Below, piece after piece: positions 1 through 8,490 of a DNA stretch of 64,000 nucleotides. The DNA is taken from positions 62,001-126,000 of the forward strand of contig NZ_JAJLQW010000005.1 in NCBI RefSeq assembly GCF_025548535.1, read 5' to 3'. Numbering within the stretch: the stretch's first letter is position 1; every line of letters begins with the position of its first letter. This DNA is from Undibacterium sp. Jales W-56 (lineage in GTDB: Bacteria; Pseudomonadota; Gammaproteobacteria; Burkholderiales; Burkholderiaceae_D). A program made the translations under genes and the position numbers. The notes beneath the pieces are model-generated. The model worked only from the letters and a program-made list of their open reading frames with translations. It was not told the origin of the DNA and ran no database searches.

Positions 1-1155
1 CTGGGCAAATGCCAGCGGGACGAAATGCATGCCAGGCGCGTTCAGGTTTTCATCGACGCCGCGATCTTCATGGACCCGGTAAAAACCGCCGACCACGTAA
101 CGGTCTATCATATACACGACCGGTTCCGCGACCGATTCATTGATCTGTTCAAAGGTGTGCACGCCTTCTTGCACGATCACATCGGACACTTCCAGACCGT
201 CTTTGACGACCGCCATTTTATTGCGTTGCTTGCGATTCAGATCGCGCAGTTCGGTGGAATCGTGCACCGTCATCACACCCATGCCGTAAGTCCCGGCATC
301 CGCCTTGACGATCACGAAGGGTTTTTCTTTAATGCCGTATTCTTTGTATTTTTTGCGTATCTTCGCCAATACCGTATCGACCGTCGCCGCCAGTGCATCA
401 ATCCCGGTATCCTCCTGGAAATTGATGCCATTGCATTTCGCAAAATAGGGATTCAGCATCCACGGATCGATATCGACCAGCTTCGCGAATTTTTTGACCA
501 CTTCGTCATACGCAGAAAAATGGTTGGTCTTGCGACGCACGGCCCAGCCTGCATGCAATGGCGGCAACAGGGTTTGTTCGTTGAGATTTTCCAGGATCGC
601 GGGAATCCCGGCCGATAAATCATTGTTCAGGACGATCGTGCAAGGGTCGAAATTTTTCAAGCCGAGACGGCGTCCGTTGGCTGAACGCTCCAGCGGTTCC
701 AGGATCAGTTGAGTGCCGTCGGGCAGGTCAATCGGGGTCGGTTCTTTAATCTCGTCGGACAGGGAGCCGAGGCGCACATTGAGGCCGGTCTGGCGATAAA
801 TCTGCATCTGGCGCGCCACGTTTTGCAAATAAAACGCATTGCGGGTGTGGCGCTCGGGGATCAGCAGCAGGTTCTTCGCATCGGGACAATATTTCTCGAT
901 TGCCGCCATTGCCGCCTGCACGGCGAGCGGCAACATTTCTTGCGAAAGATTATTGAAGCCGCCCGGGAACAGATTGGTATCCACCGGCGCCAGCTTAAAG
1001 CCCGAATTGCGCAGATCGACCGAGCAATAGAACGGCGGCGTGTGCTCTTGCCATTCGAGCCGGAACCAGCGTTCAATCGCCGGCGTGGCTTCGAGAATTT
1101 TCTTTTCTAGATCATGCAAGGGGCCGTTGAGGGCAGTGACGAGATGCGGAACCAT
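1..1155 (-). CDS. gshA: Glutamate-cysteine ligase, 3' end cut by window edge
   Basis: 385 codons read without a stop from the ATG at 1153-1155 to base 1, so the C-terminus lies outside the window. The product begins MVPHLVTALNGPLHDLEKK. It contains segments such as VDTNLFPGGFNNLSQEM and FVIVKADAGTYGMGVMTV that I recognise as the GshA family of Acidithiobacillus and Burkholderiales (the ferrooxidans-type ligase), which is distinct from the E. coli GshA fold. It joins glutamate and cysteine with ATP, the first step of glutathione synthesis, in the cytoplasm. An AAGG-type ribosome site lies just upstream of the ATG. gshB would be expected to follow to the left, but this cannot be seen. Large plus-strand open frames across this interval are antisense shadows. 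Confidence 0.93.
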   Translation of the reverse strand, partial: MVPHLVTALNGPLHDLEKKILEATPAIERWFRLEWQEHTPPFYCSVDLRNSGFKLAPVDTNLFPGGFNNLSQEMLPLAVQAAMAAIEKYCPDAKNLLLIPERHTRNAFYLQNVARQMQIYRQTGLNVRLGSLSDEIKEPTPIDLPDGTQLILEPLERSANGRRLGLKNFDPCTIVLNNDLSAGIPAILENLNEQTLLPPLHAGWAVRRKTNHFSAYDEVVKKFAKLVDIDPWMLNPYFAKCNGINFQEDTGIDALAATVDTVLAKIRKKYKEYGIKEKPFVIVKADAGTYGMGVMTVHDSTELRDLNRKQRNKMAVVKDGLEVSDVIVQEGVHTFEQINESVAEPVVYMIDRYVVGGFYRVHEDRGVDENLNAPGMHFVPLAFAQ

Positions 1156-1410
1156 ATTGACCTTATTGATAGCGGAGACTAAGAGCGGACACTTAAAAGC
1201 CGATTTTAACGGGAATCAGCAATCGGGTGTCTGGTCTTGCTAGCTTGGGATGAAATGGCAATTATCAAGATATGCCACACTTCTGCGTCTGGGGTGTCTG
1301 GACTTAAATGATCAGGATTTATATAAAAACCAAAACCTCTCACCACAGAGACACAGAGAAAAGGCAGGAGAGGAACGGACTTCATAGGGTGCTGATATTA
1401 AAGGGAACTT

Positions 1411-1518
1411 CTAAAAACCCCCTACTCGAGCGCATCGCGTCGTTACAAAGCCTCGCAATACCGACGTATTGCTGTGCGTTTTGTGCCTAGCGCTGCACCT
1501 CGATTAAAGGGTTTTTAG
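1411..1518. mobile_element. 108-bp element with 10-bp terminal inverted repeats (MITE-like)
   Basis: The segment starts CTAAAAACCC (1411-1420) and ends GGGTTTTTAG (1509-1518), a perfect 10-bp inverted repeat. Just left of it is AACTT and just right is a stretch leading into CTAAAATGAACCCGC. In repeat copy C (41306-41326) the same flanks are directly joined as AACTTCTAAAATGAACCCGC, so copy A looks like the same repeat with an extra 108-bp piece. No coding capacity is visible. A non-autonomous inserted element is the simplest reading; a large hairpin that is part of the repeat's own variation is the alternative. Confidence 0.5.
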
Positions 1519-1527
1519 CAGTTTCCT

Positions 1528-1646
1528 AAAATGAACCCGCAAGCTGGATGCGCCTGCTGGCGCGAAATGCCGCTGGAAGCCGCATCCCGCCTGCGGATTC
1601 AATCTGAATTGTGATAAGCAGCTTGTCGTATTGCGCAAGTCCTATT
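1528..1646. repeat. Dispersed ~120-bp repeat, copy A
   Basis: Begins AAATGAACCCGCAAGCTGG and ends CAAGTCCTAT. It shares with copies at 36653-36770 and 41312-41428 the blocks CCGCAAGCT, GTGCGCCTG or ATGCGCCTG, CGAAATGCC, GGAAGCCGC, GCAGCTTG and AAGTCCT in the same order and spacing. Similarity with copy C continues left to about 1364 (AGGAGAGGAAC..CTTCAT), interrupted by the 108-bp insert. Confidence 0.75.
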
Positions 1647-1682
1647 GTTAATTGAATTATTTACAGGTCCGCAGCCCTGCAG

Positions 1683-1985
1683 TCAGGCTGATTTGGCCAG
1701 CAGCTTGAAATGCTCGACCGTCGGCGCTACGGCAAAAAACGAGCCGACGATGCCGCGCCATTGCAAAAACGCAGGCGATTCGCGGAAATCAATCGTATGA
1801 TTTTCCAGCGTTTCCCAAAAAATCATCAGCACATAACGCTCTGGCGATTCGATGCCTTTATTTACTTTATAGCCACAAAACCCCTTGGCCTGCGAGATCA
1901 CTTCGGTCAAGCCGCGTTGAATGGCCAGATCGAATTCCGCTTGTTTGCCGGGCTGAATCCGGATGTCGGCGAGTTCTAAAATCAT
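1683..1985 (-). CDS. Antibiotic biosynthesis monooxygenase (ABM) domain protein
   Basis: A 100-residue single-domain protein of the dimeric alpha/beta-barrel ABM family. The N-terminal strand MILELADIRIQPGK, the central ERYVLMIFWETLENH and the C-terminal VEHFKLL are in the order seen in YgiN/ABM proteins, and the length matches that family. Members act on quinones, heme or polyketides, or have no known substrate; nothing here tells which. The start has a good AAGGAC ribosome site 7 nt upstream. It lies 46 nt downstream of the AI-2E-family permease on the same strand, so co-transcription is plausible. Confidence 0.8.
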   Translation of the reverse strand: MILELADIRIQPGKQAEFDLAIQRGLTEVISQAKGFCGYKVNKGIESPERYVLMIFWETLENHTIDFRESPAFLQWRGIVGSFFAVAPTVEHFKLLAKSA

Positions 1986-2031
1986 GGTGCGTCCTTTCTA
2001 AATTGAGTAATGAGTTCTGTGCATCAATGCT

Positions 2032-3045
2032 TCATACCAGTCCCTGGTCGGTCAGTTCTTTCTTGAGATACGCATAAAACACCGGTGCCGCGACCACGCC
2101 AGGTAAGCCAAATAGGGTTTCCATGACCAGAATCGCCGTCAGCAATTCCCATGAGCGGGCATTGATCTGGGCGCCGATGATGCGGGCGTTTAAGAAGTAT
2201 TCGAGTTTATGGATCACGACCATGAAGATCAGCGATGTACCGGCGACATGCAGGGAATGCGACAGGCTGACGATCACAATTACCGCGTTCGACACGATAT
2301 TGCCGGCCACCGGGATCAGGCCGGCGATAAACGTGATCGCGACCATGCTCTTGGTCAGCGGCAAATGGATGCCGGCCAGCGGCAACACGATCATCAGATA
2401 AGTCGCCGTGAACGCGGTATTGATCAGCGAGATGCGGACCTGGGCAAAAACGATTTTTTGAAACATCAGACCCAGTGTTGCGACCCGCTGATGCAAAGCT
2501 GCCGCAAACGGCCGGTAGTTGGCGGGCTGTAGCGTATCCTGCAAGGCCACCATGCTGCCGATCACCATGCCGAGCAACAGATGCACGATCACATGCAAAG
2601 CCTCTTGCCCCAGTGTCTTGGCTTCGCCGGCATGATCACGCAAGGAACTGCTCAGCATCGCCCTCAGATCGTCCACATCTCCCGGCAAGTTGGCGCTGAG
2701 CCATTCCGGCATTTGATTGCGCGATGCCTCGATGATATCGGCGAGTTTTTGCAGCAAGGCATGCAGATTGCCGCCGTCGCTGCGCAGATAGGCGTACAGC
2801 GCCCAGATCATGACGGTGATCGCAGTCACAATCAGCACGGACAAGAAAATCACGGCAAGCATGCGCGAGCGCTGACTGCTGAATTTCTTTTCTATCGCCG
2901 GTGCCAGCAAGTGGATCAACGAGTACACCAGCAGGCCAGAAAACAAAGCCGTCAGTAAACCCGCTTTCAAGACCAGCAACAAAGCCAGCACCGCCAAGAC
3001 ATAGGATGCCCATAGCGGCGCGTTGAATTTAGTGGTTTGGGTCAT
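2032..3045 (-). CDS. AI-2E family transporter (PerM/YdiK-type membrane protein)
   Basis: About 337 residues from the ATG at 3043-3045 (MTQTTKFNAPLWASYVLAV). An N-terminal hydrophobic pair is followed by a soluble segment (roughly residues 80-170). A C-terminal block of several membrane helices follows, with GMVIGSMVALQ and the family hallmark region FIAGLIPVAGNIVSNAVIVIVSL. This is the AI-2E/UPF0118 permease layout. Family members have been linked to autoinducer export, sodium/proton exchange or organic-compound efflux, so the substrate is unknown. The open frame extends 34 codons further upstream, but that extension is not membrane-like and 3045 is preferred. The ABM-domain gene follows it. 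Confidence 0.85.
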   Translation of the reverse strand: MTQTTKFNAPLWASYVLAVLALLLVLKAGLLTALFSGLLVYSLIHLLAPAIEKKFSSQRSRMLAVIFLSVLIVTAITVMIWALYAYLRSDGGNLHALLQKLADIIEASRNQMPEWLSANLPGDVDDLRAMLSSSLRDHAGEAKTLGQEALHVIVHLLLGMVIGSMVALQDTLQPANYRPFAAALHQRVATLGLMFQKIVFAQVRISLINTAFTATYLMIVLPLAGIHLPLTKSMVAITFIAGLIPVAGNIVSNAVIVIVSLSHSLHVAGTSLIFMVVIHKLEYFLNARIIGAQINARSWELLTAILVMETLFGLPGVVAAPVFYAYLKKELTDQGLV

Positions 3046-3376
3046 AGTGATTAATAATGAATTTCTGATTGAGTAAATAAGCGCCCGGCTACGTTGAGGC
3101 GCCCGGCTAGATCGACCGACCAATGCAGGATATTGTCCATGAAACAAACGACATTGACCACCTCCGGATTGAATGTACCCGCAAAGCAGCGCATTGCCCG
3201 GTGTTCCCGAGGCAATGAGCCAGGCCGTACCAAGGCCGATATTACGCTACCTGATTGAAACGCCCGCTTGGGCAAAGGAGGCGCAAGGGAGTGAGTAACT
3301 GAGGCGTAGCGATACACGCAAGGAAGAATAAGTGCAAAATACGCACTGCCAGATTCATAGGAAAGCGGTCAGTGCC
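3046..3376. other. Intergenic region with an 11-bp direct repeat; no confident gene
   Basis: Lies between uraD and the AI-2E permease. GCGCCCGGCTA occurs twice, at 3081-3091 and 3099-3109. A minus-strand open frame at 3051-3317 (88 codons) could encode a small protein, but it has no recognisable domain, signal or ribosome site, and I do not call it. No terminator is evident for uraD. Confidence 0.5.
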
Positions 3377-3895
3377 TTAGTCACGCACCGCATCCGCTAA
3401 ACGAAACCCGCCTATCTTGATAATCTGCTCCAGACATTCCTGTATTTCCACTGCTTGGGTCGATGCCAGACGGCGCGAAAAATGCGCAATGATGCTGTGA
3501 CGGTCATGCCCACGGACGGCGATCACGAAAGGGAAGCCGAATTTGGCGTTGTAATCGGCATTCAGTTGTTGCAAAGTCGCAAATTCTTCTGCACTGCATT
3601 CGCTCAAACCCGCAGCGCTTTGCTCACGCGTCGATTCTGCCGTCAGCTCACCACGCACGGCCGCCTTGCCTGCCAGCTCGGGATGGGCGCGGATCAAGGC
3701 AAGTTGCATCGCGAGCGGCGCCTCCAGTACGGCATCTGCCATGGCTTTATGCAGGTCCTGTACCCGCGCAAATGGATGCCGTGCAAAGGCGCGTTCCGCT
3801 ACCCAGGGCGAGTGTTCAAAGATGCCGCCCAGCAGTTGAACAAATTGCGCCTGGCTCAGTTGATTGATTGCTTGTATTGATCGTTGCTGGTTCAT
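3377..3895 (-). CDS. uraD: OHCU decarboxylase
   Basis: 172 residues from the ATG at 3893-3895 (MNQQRSIQAINQLSQAQF). It decarboxylates 2-oxo-4-hydroxy-4-carboxy-5-ureidoimidazoline to S-allantoin, the last step from urate to allantoin. Family signatures are clear: the IRAHPELAGKAA block with the catalytic-position His71, the LSECSAEE block with Glu99, and LNADYNAKFGFPFVIAVRG. The length is typical. A longer open frame reaching 4321 only reads through puuE in another frame. It is the third gene of a gntR-puuE-uraD unit, 19 nt after puuE. Its partner enzyme uraH is on the divergent arm. Confidence 0.94.
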   Translation of the reverse strand: MNQQRSIQAINQLSQAQFVQLLGGIFEHSPWVAERAFARHPFARVQDLHKAMADAVLEAPLAMQLALIRAHPELAGKAAVRGELTAESTREQSAAGLSECSAEEFATLQQLNADYNAKFGFPFVIAVRGHDRHSIIAHFSRRLASTQAVEIQECLEQIIKIGGFRLADAVRD

Positions 3896-3914
3896 ATCGT
3901 GATTTGGTTTTTGT

Positions 3915-4880
3915 TCAGACAGACGGCGCTGGATGCGTCGCGATCCAGTGCCTGGCGATATCGATGCGGCGACAAATCCAGACCTGCTCATGCGCTTGCA
4001 CATAGTCCAGAAAGCGCTGCAGCGCACGGAACCGGCCCGGCCGTCCGAGCAAGCGGCAATGCATGCCGACCGACAGCATCTTCGGCGCGTTTTGTCCCGC
4101 AGGATCGCCTTCGGCATACAGCACATCGAAACTGTCTTTAAGATATTGATAGAACTGCTCGCCGCTATTGAAGCCTTGCGGCGTGGCGAAGCGCATATCG
4201 TTGCTGTCGAGGGTATACGGCACCACCAGATGAGAACGGTGGCTGCCGTCCGGCAACGCCACTGCGGTCCAGAAGGGCAGGTCGTCGCCGTAATAATCGG
4301 CGTCATATACGAAGCCGCCATGCTCTACCACGAGCTGGCGGGTATGCGGCGAATCACGCCCGGTGTACCAGCCCAAAGGTGCCTGCCCCGTCAGTTCGCG
4401 CAGGATTTGCACCGCTTCTTGCATATGGGCGCGCTCGGTCGCTGTATCCATATGCTGATAATGAATCCAGCGCAATCCGTGGCAGGCAATCTCATGCCCC
4501 AGTTCACCAAAGGCCTGGGTCAGTTCGGGATGACGCTGCAAGGCCATCGCGACACCGAATACCGTCAGAGGCAGTTGACGCCGCTCGAACTCGCGCAAGA
4601 TGCGCCAGACCCCGGCGCGCGAGCCGTATTCATATATCGATTCCATCGACATATGACGGGCCTCGTAGGCTGCCGCACCAACGATCTCGGACAAGAATTG
4701 TTCGGACGCCGGATCGCCGTGCAAGACGCAATTTTCGCCGCCCTCTTCATAATTCAACACGAATTGCAGCGCGATTCTTGCCTGCTGCGGCCACCGGGCA
4801 TGCGGGACGTGGCGTCCATAGCCGATCAGGTCGCGCGGGTAGTGTTGATTCGCGGCTTGGTTTGCTGGGTTGATCGTCAT
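3915..4880 (-). CDS. puuE: Allantoinase PuuE (polysaccharide-deacetylase-like, cofactor-type)
   Basis: 321 residues, beginning MTINPANQAANQHYPRDLIGYG. The PRDLIGYGRHVPHARWP start, ALQFVLNYEEGGENCVLHGD, HEIACHGLRWIHYQ, GWYTGRDSPHTRQL and DADYYGDDLPFW segments are those of the PuuE allantoinases. These belong to the NodB-like deacetylase fold and are unrelated to the amidohydrolase-type AllB. It opens allantoin to allantoate. The start codon overlaps the gntR stop by 4 nt (ATGA), which implies translational coupling. A 404-codon plus-strand open frame at 3933-5147 is antisense to this gene and gntR and is a shadow. Confidence 0.94.
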   Translation of the reverse strand: MTINPANQAANQHYPRDLIGYGRHVPHARWPQQARIALQFVLNYEEGGENCVLHGDPASEQFLSEIVGAAAYEARHMSMESIYEYGSRAGVWRILREFERRQLPLTVFGVAMALQRHPELTQAFGELGHEIACHGLRWIHYQHMDTATERAHMQEAVQILRELTGQAPLGWYTGRDSPHTRQLVVEHGGFVYDADYYGDDLPFWTAVALPDGSHRSHLVVPYTLDSNDMRFATPQGFNSGEQFYQYLKDSFDVLYAEGDPAGQNAPKMLSVGMHCRLLGRPGRFRALQRFLDYVQAHEQVWICRRIDIARHWIATHPAPSV

Positions 4881-5590
4881 GATGATTTGGCTGAGGTTTT
4901 AGCGAGAGCGGCACGCAGGTCGAAGTTTTTTTCTGCGGCCTTGGGTGTGCGGCAGGCGCAGCGATTCAGGTGCAGGCTCATTTCCTGCAAGGCGAGTTTT
5001 TTATCTTTACGTTCCAGCGCATTGACCACGTTCAAGTGCTCGTCAAATGAACAGGCCTGGCTGCCGACGTTGGCTGACGTAGCTTGGTTCGAGATTAGCA
5101 GTGTGGTGCGCGATACCAGACGCCGCAACATCCCGACCAGCAATTGATTGCCGCTCAACTGCGCCAGCGCGATATGAAAATCCGCCGATAAACGTATCCA
5201 TTGCGGCCGGTCACCGCTTTGATACGCATCACGTTCACGCTCGACTAGGCTGCGCAAGGCACGGATATCCGCTGGCTTGGCAGCGGCCAAGGCTTTTTCG
5301 ATCGCCATCTGTTCCAGGGTCTGGCGCAGCTCAAACATATCGTTCGCCTCCTGCACACCGGGACTGGCAATGAAGGCGCCGCGGTTCGCTTCCAGATCGA
5401 CCAGTCCATCGGCCGACAGGCGTCCCAGCACTTTGCGCACACCATGGCGGGCCAGGCCATAGATCTGGCTCAAAGATTGCTCTGTCAATTTGGTGCGCGC
5501 CGGTAAGCGATGTTCCATGATGGCATCATAAATCTCGCGGTACATGCGCTCTTCTGAATCGATCAGAGCGGTGTCAGTTACAGTGGTCAT
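4877..5590 (-). CDS. GntR-family (FadR/FCD type) regulator of ureide genes
   Basis: About 237 residues from the ATG at 5588-5590 (MTTVTDTALIDSEERMYREIYDAIMEHRL). An N-terminal winged helix (roughly 15-80, with YGLARHGVRKVLGRLSADGLV) is followed by an all-helical FCD ligand domain (FELRQTLEQMAIEKALAAAKPADI, then a DFHIALAQLSGNQLL block). Such regulators bind a small acid or ureide and are usually repressors. It heads the puuE-uraD unit and diverges from uraH-puuD-alc-allA. Two ATTGTCGACAAT palindromes lie in the gap. The open frame has an upstream start at 5635, but that would begin only 10 nt from the first palindrome. The pathway link is inferred from position. Confidence 0.88.
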   Translation of the reverse strand: MTTVTDTALIDSEERMYREIYDAIMEHRLPARTKLTEQSLSQIYGLARHGVRKVLGRLSADGLVDLEANRGAFIASPGVQEANDMFELRQTLEQMAIEKALAAAKPADIRALRSLVERERDAYQSGDRPQWIRLSADFHIALAQLSGNQLLVGMLRRLVSRTTLLISNQATSANVGSQACSFDEHLNVVNALERKDKKLALQEMSLHLNRCACRTPKAAEKNFDLRAALAKTSAKSS

Positions 5591-5645
5591 AAAGAGGGCG
5601 ATCTGCTTGCTATGTAAAGTCGTGATGCCTAACATTTAAATCTAG

Positions 5646-5657
5646 ATTGTCGACAAT
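5646..5657. promoter_or_regulatory. Palindromic operator ATTGTCGACAAT, copy 1
   Basis: A perfect 12-bp palindrome in the gntR-uraH intergenic region, 56 bp from the gntR start. It is identical to copy 2 at 5754-5765. The half-site arrangement TTGTCGACAA fits the short palindromes bound by FadR-subfamily GntR regulators. Assignment to the adjacent gntR product is inference. Confidence 0.75.
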
Positions 5658-5753
5658 TGCAAATAATGTTGTAACATTCCCACAATCAGTAACCTCATAA
5701 ATATCATTGAATATCAAGTATTTATTTGACACAAACAAAATTTCATCATTAAG

Positions 5754-5765
5754 ATTGTCGACAAT
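5754..5765. promoter_or_regulatory. Palindromic operator ATTGTCGACAAT, copy 2
   Basis: Identical to copy 1, with centres 108 bp apart. It lies about 43 bp upstream of the uraH ATG. Each divergent arm thus has one operator close to its start, a layout that suits simultaneous control of both arms. Confidence 0.75.
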
Positions 5766-5807
5766 ATTGATTTCAAGTTTAATTGGAAAGTGAGTTTAAA
5801 AATTGCT

Positions 5808-6158
5808 ATGGGACGAATCACGACGCATGTGCTGGATACCGCGAATGGCAGGCCGGGGCAGGGTATCAGCGTGCAATTGCACCGGATTGAAGACGGTCGA
5901 CGCACCCTTTTAAGCAGCACCAGTACCAATGCCGACGGGCGTTGCGATCGTCCTTTACTCGAAGCCGATGCGCTGCTTGCGGGCATTTATGAATTGGACT
6001 TTGATGTCGGCCATTATTTTGCACAGGCTGCCGGCACAGCCGGTCCCGCTTTTCTCGGCGTGGTGACATTACGGTTCGGCGTCGCCCATCCCGAACAGCA
6101 TTATCACGTGCCGCTACTGGTTACGCCCTGGAGCTACTCGACTTACCGCGGTAGCTGA
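5808..6158 (+). CDS. uraH: 5-hydroxyisourate hydrolase (transthyretin-related)
   Basis: 116 residues from ATG 5808 (MGRITTHVLDTANGRPGQG). An in-frame GTG at 5790 would add six residues, but the MGR-start is the family norm. It hydrolyses 5-hydroxyisourate to OHCU. The three family markers are present: the N-terminal THVLD histidine, the YHVPLL histidine strand near the end and the C-terminal YRGS tetrapeptide that lines the active site. No signal peptide is seen, so it is cytoplasmic. It is the first gene of the rightward arm and is followed by puuD, the enzyme that makes its substrate. Confidence 0.95.
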   Translation: MGRITTHVLDTANGRPGQGISVQLHRIEDGRRTLLSSTSTNADGRCDRPLLEADALLAGIYELDFDVGHYFAQAAGTAGPAFLGVVTLRFGVAHPEQHYHVPLLVTPWSYSTYRGS

Positions 6159-6221
6159 CATAGTTCCTGCCAGGCTTGAGTCGCACCGGGTCAAGCGTAT
6201 TTTTAAGATTTAGGAAGATTG

Positions 6222-7451
6222 ATGGAAGCTTATTTTTTGGACTGGGCCAATCTGCTATTGCGCTGGCTGCATGTGATCGTCGCGATTGCCTGGATAGGCT
6301 CTTCTTTTTATTTTGTCTGGCTGGATAATCACCTGACTCCGCCGGAAGATGCGCAGCTCAAAGACAAAGGCGTCGCCGGTGAATTATGGGCAGTGCATGG
6401 CGGCGGTTTTTATAATCCGCAAAAATACATGGGCGCACCGCCAAAGTTACCGCAGGATCTGCATTGGTTTTATTGGGAATCGTACAGCACCTGGCTGTCC
6501 GGTTTTGGCTTGTTCACGGTACTGTATTTATTCAATGCGAAAACCTATCTGGTCGATCCGGATGTCATGCGTCTGTCGTCCGCTGAGGCGGTCTTGCTGG
6601 CCTTGGGGTTTCTGGCAGTGGGCTGGATCGTGTATGACCTGCTGTGCCGGTTTGTGAGCAAGAATGAAAAACTGTTATCCCTGTCGATCGTCAGCTTTGT
6701 GATTGCGGCGGCATGGGCCGCATGCCATGTGTTTGCCGGTCGCGCAGCGTTTCTGATTGTCGGTGCGATGATTGCGACGATCATGAGTGCGAATGTATTT
6801 TTCTGGATTATTCCGGGTCAGCGCAAAATCGTGGCATCCATGAAGGCGGGCCAAGCTGTCGATCCTATCCACGGTCAGCGCGGCAAGCAGCGCAGCGTGC
6901 ACAATACGTACTTCACTCTGCCGGTGCTGTTCGCGATGATGTCGAACCATTACAGCATGACCTACACGCATGAAGCGAACTGGCTGGTGCTGGTGCTGGT
7001 CATGCTGACCGGGGTGTTGATACGGCAGTTTTTTATTCTGCGACACAAGGGAACAACGCAAGCCGGCTATCCGCTGCTCGCTATCCTGATACTGGCGGGC
7101 GTGGCTGCCTGGATCATGCCCAAACCCACTACTGTACTGACCGGACAGGCCGCCGGCGATCACTTCGCTCAGGTGCAGGCCATCATCAATACGCGCTGCA
7201 TACAATGTCATGCGGCCCATCCGACCCTGATGGACGCACCGGCCAAAGGCCTGCTGCTGGATCAGCCGGAATTGATCCAAACCAAAGCGCAACTGATTTA
7301 TCAGCAAGTCGTGCAAACGCGGCTGATGCCTTTAGGAAATCTGACGCATATCACGGAAGAAGAACGTGCGTTGATTGCACAATGGTTTGAGCGCAGTGCC
7401 GGCCAAGGCATTAAAACCGGCAAACCAGCGGATAAATCAGTGAGCAAATAA
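6222..7451 (+). CDS. puuD: Membrane urate oxidase PuuD with C-terminal cytochrome c domain
   Basis: 409 residues. The ATG at 6222 is preferred over the in-frame TTG at 6219 because an AGGAAG site sits 4 nt before it. An N-terminal block of about eight membrane helices (starting FLDWANLLLRWLHVIVAIAWIG) is the urate oxidase N domain, with HGGGFYNPQKYMG and LHWFYWESYSTW conserved. The C-terminal ~100 residues carry a heme c motif CIQCH (326-330) and a distal methionine segment. The enzyme oxidises urate to 5-hydroxyisourate. Unlike classical uricase it passes electrons to heme, and so possibly to the respiratory chain. The gene lies 63 nt after uraH and is followed by alc. Confidence 0.94.
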   Translation: MEAYFLDWANLLLRWLHVIVAIAWIGSSFYFVWLDNHLTPPEDAQLKDKGVAGELWAVHGGGFYNPQKYMGAPPKLPQDLHWFYWESYSTWLSGFGLFTVLYLFNAKTYLVDPDVMRLSSAEAVLLALGFLAVGWIVYDLLCRFVSKNEKLLSLSIVSFVIAAAWAACHVFAGRAAFLIVGAMIATIMSANVFFWIIPGQRKIVASMKAGQAVDPIHGQRGKQRSVHNTYFTLPVLFAMMSNHYSMTYTHEANWLVLVLVMLTGVLIRQFFILRHKGTTQAGYPLLAILILAGVAAWIMPKPTTVLTGQAAGDHFAQVQAIINTRCIQCHAAHPTLMDAPAKGLLLDQPELIQTKAQLIYQQVVQTRLMPLGNLTHITEEERALIAQWFERSAGQGIKTGKPADKSVSK

Positions 7452-7469
7452 ATCGAGAACGGAAACAAC

Positions 7470-8480
7470 ATGGCCATCATCACTACCGATCCTAACGCAC
7501 CGGAATTCACGCGGCGCTACCCGAACCTGGCAGACCCGCGCCTGGGCGCCAGCACGCTCGCCTGCAGCGACGATTTTTTCGCTGACATGGCACGTATGCT
7601 GAATCCCGAGCCGGCAGTTTTCATTCCCGGCAAATACGATACCAATGGCAAATGGATGGACGGCTGGGAATCGCGTCGCAAGCGCGTGAATGGTCATGAC
7701 TGGTGCATCCTGAAACTGGCGCGCGCCGGCATCATTCAGGGCGTCGATCTCGATACCAGCCATTTCACCGGCAATTACCCGCCCGCTGCGTCGATCGAGG
7801 GCGCGATGCTGGCGCAAGGCGAGCCTGATGCACAAACGCAATGGGAAGAAGTGCTGCCTTCAGTGAATTTGCAGGGCAATAGCCATCACTATCATGCGAT
7901 CCAGAGCAGCAGGGCGTACACCCATTTGCGCCTGAACATTTATCCCGACGGCGGCGTCGCGCGTCTGCGCGTGTATGCCCAGCCACAAACGGATTGGGCC
8001 GCTGCCGACCGCCAGCAATTGTTCGACCTGATTGCCATGGAAAACGGCGGCCATATCGTTGGCACGAATAATCAGCATTTCGGCTTGGCATCCAGCTTGC
8101 TGATGCCCGGTCGCGGCGTGAATATGGGCGATGGCTGGGAAACCCGCCGTCGCCGTGAACCTGGCAATGACTGGTGCATCATCGCGCTGGCACATCCTGG
8201 CATCGTTGAAAAAATTGAAGTCGATACCTGCCATTTCAAAGGCAATTATCCTGATCGCTGCATGATACAGGCGGCATCGATGCAAGGCGGGACAGAGACG
8301 TCTTTAATCACGCAATCGATGTTTTGGCCCGTGCTGCTGCCGGAACAGCCACTGCAAATGGATCGTCAGCATGATTATGCGAATGAGATCAGCGCGCTGG
8401 GACCAATTACGCATATCCGCTTCAACATTTTCCCGGATGGCGGCGTGTCTCGCCTGCGTCTGTGGAGCCGCCTAGCCTGA
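7470..8480 (+). CDS. alc: Allantoicase
   Basis: 336 residues built as two homologous halves, the normal allantoicase plan. [23 protein letters not shown] in the first half is matched by [23 protein letters not shown] in the second; [10 protein letters not shown] matches [10 protein letters not shown], and [12 protein letters not shown] matches [12 protein letters not shown]. It hydrolyses allantoate to ureidoglycolate and urea in the cytoplasm. It starts 18 nt after puuD and ends 10 nt before allA, so it belongs to the rightward uraH-puuD-alc-allA unit. Minus-strand open frames across it are shadows. Confidence 0.96.
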   Translation: MAIITTDPNAPEFTRRYPNLADPRLGASTLACSDDFFADMARMLNPEPAVFIPGKYDTNGKWMDGWESRRKRVNGHDWCILKLARAGIIQGVDLDTSHFTGNYPPAASIEGAMLAQGEPDAQTQWEEVLPSVNLQGNSHHYHAIQSSRAYTHLRLNIYPDGGVARLRVYAQPQTDWAAADRQQLFDLIAMENGGHIVGTNNQHFGLASSLLMPGRGVNMGDGWETRRRREPGNDWCIIALAHPGIVEKIEVDTCHFKGNYPDRCMIQAASMQGGTETSLITQSMFWPVLLPEQPLQMDRQHDYANEISALGPITHIRFNIFPDGGVSRLRLWSRLA

Positions 8481-8490
8481 ATGTAAATTT

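Larger units (their letters stand above)
1156..1682. other. Intergenic region with repeat copy A and an inserted hairpin element
   Basis: No convincing gene between gshA and the ABM-domain gene. It holds one copy of the dispersed repeat and, immediately before it, a 108-bp segment with perfect inverted ends; both are listed separately. A 60-codon open frame at 1308-1490 lies within the repeat material and has no recognisable protein features. Confidence 0.7.

Noticed and set aside
25..1110. Large plus-strand open frames opposite gshA
   Set aside because: They are antisense to a full-length gshA reading frame with clear family motifs. Their predicted proteins are His/Arg-rich and of low complexity, as expected of shadow frames.
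3051..3317. 88-codon minus-strand open frame between uraD and the AI-2E permease
   Set aside because: No ribosome site, no recognisable domain, and it contains the 11-bp direct repeat. Not enough to call a gene, though a conserved small protein cannot be excluded.
3377..4321. A 314-residue fusion form of uraD
   Set aside because: The upstream part is an out-of-frame reading of puuE. The uraD start at 3895 gives the usual family length and N-terminus.
3933..5147. 404-codon plus-strand open frame opposite puuE and gntR
   Set aside because: Antisense to two genes with strong family evidence and operon structure; no coding-like features of its own.
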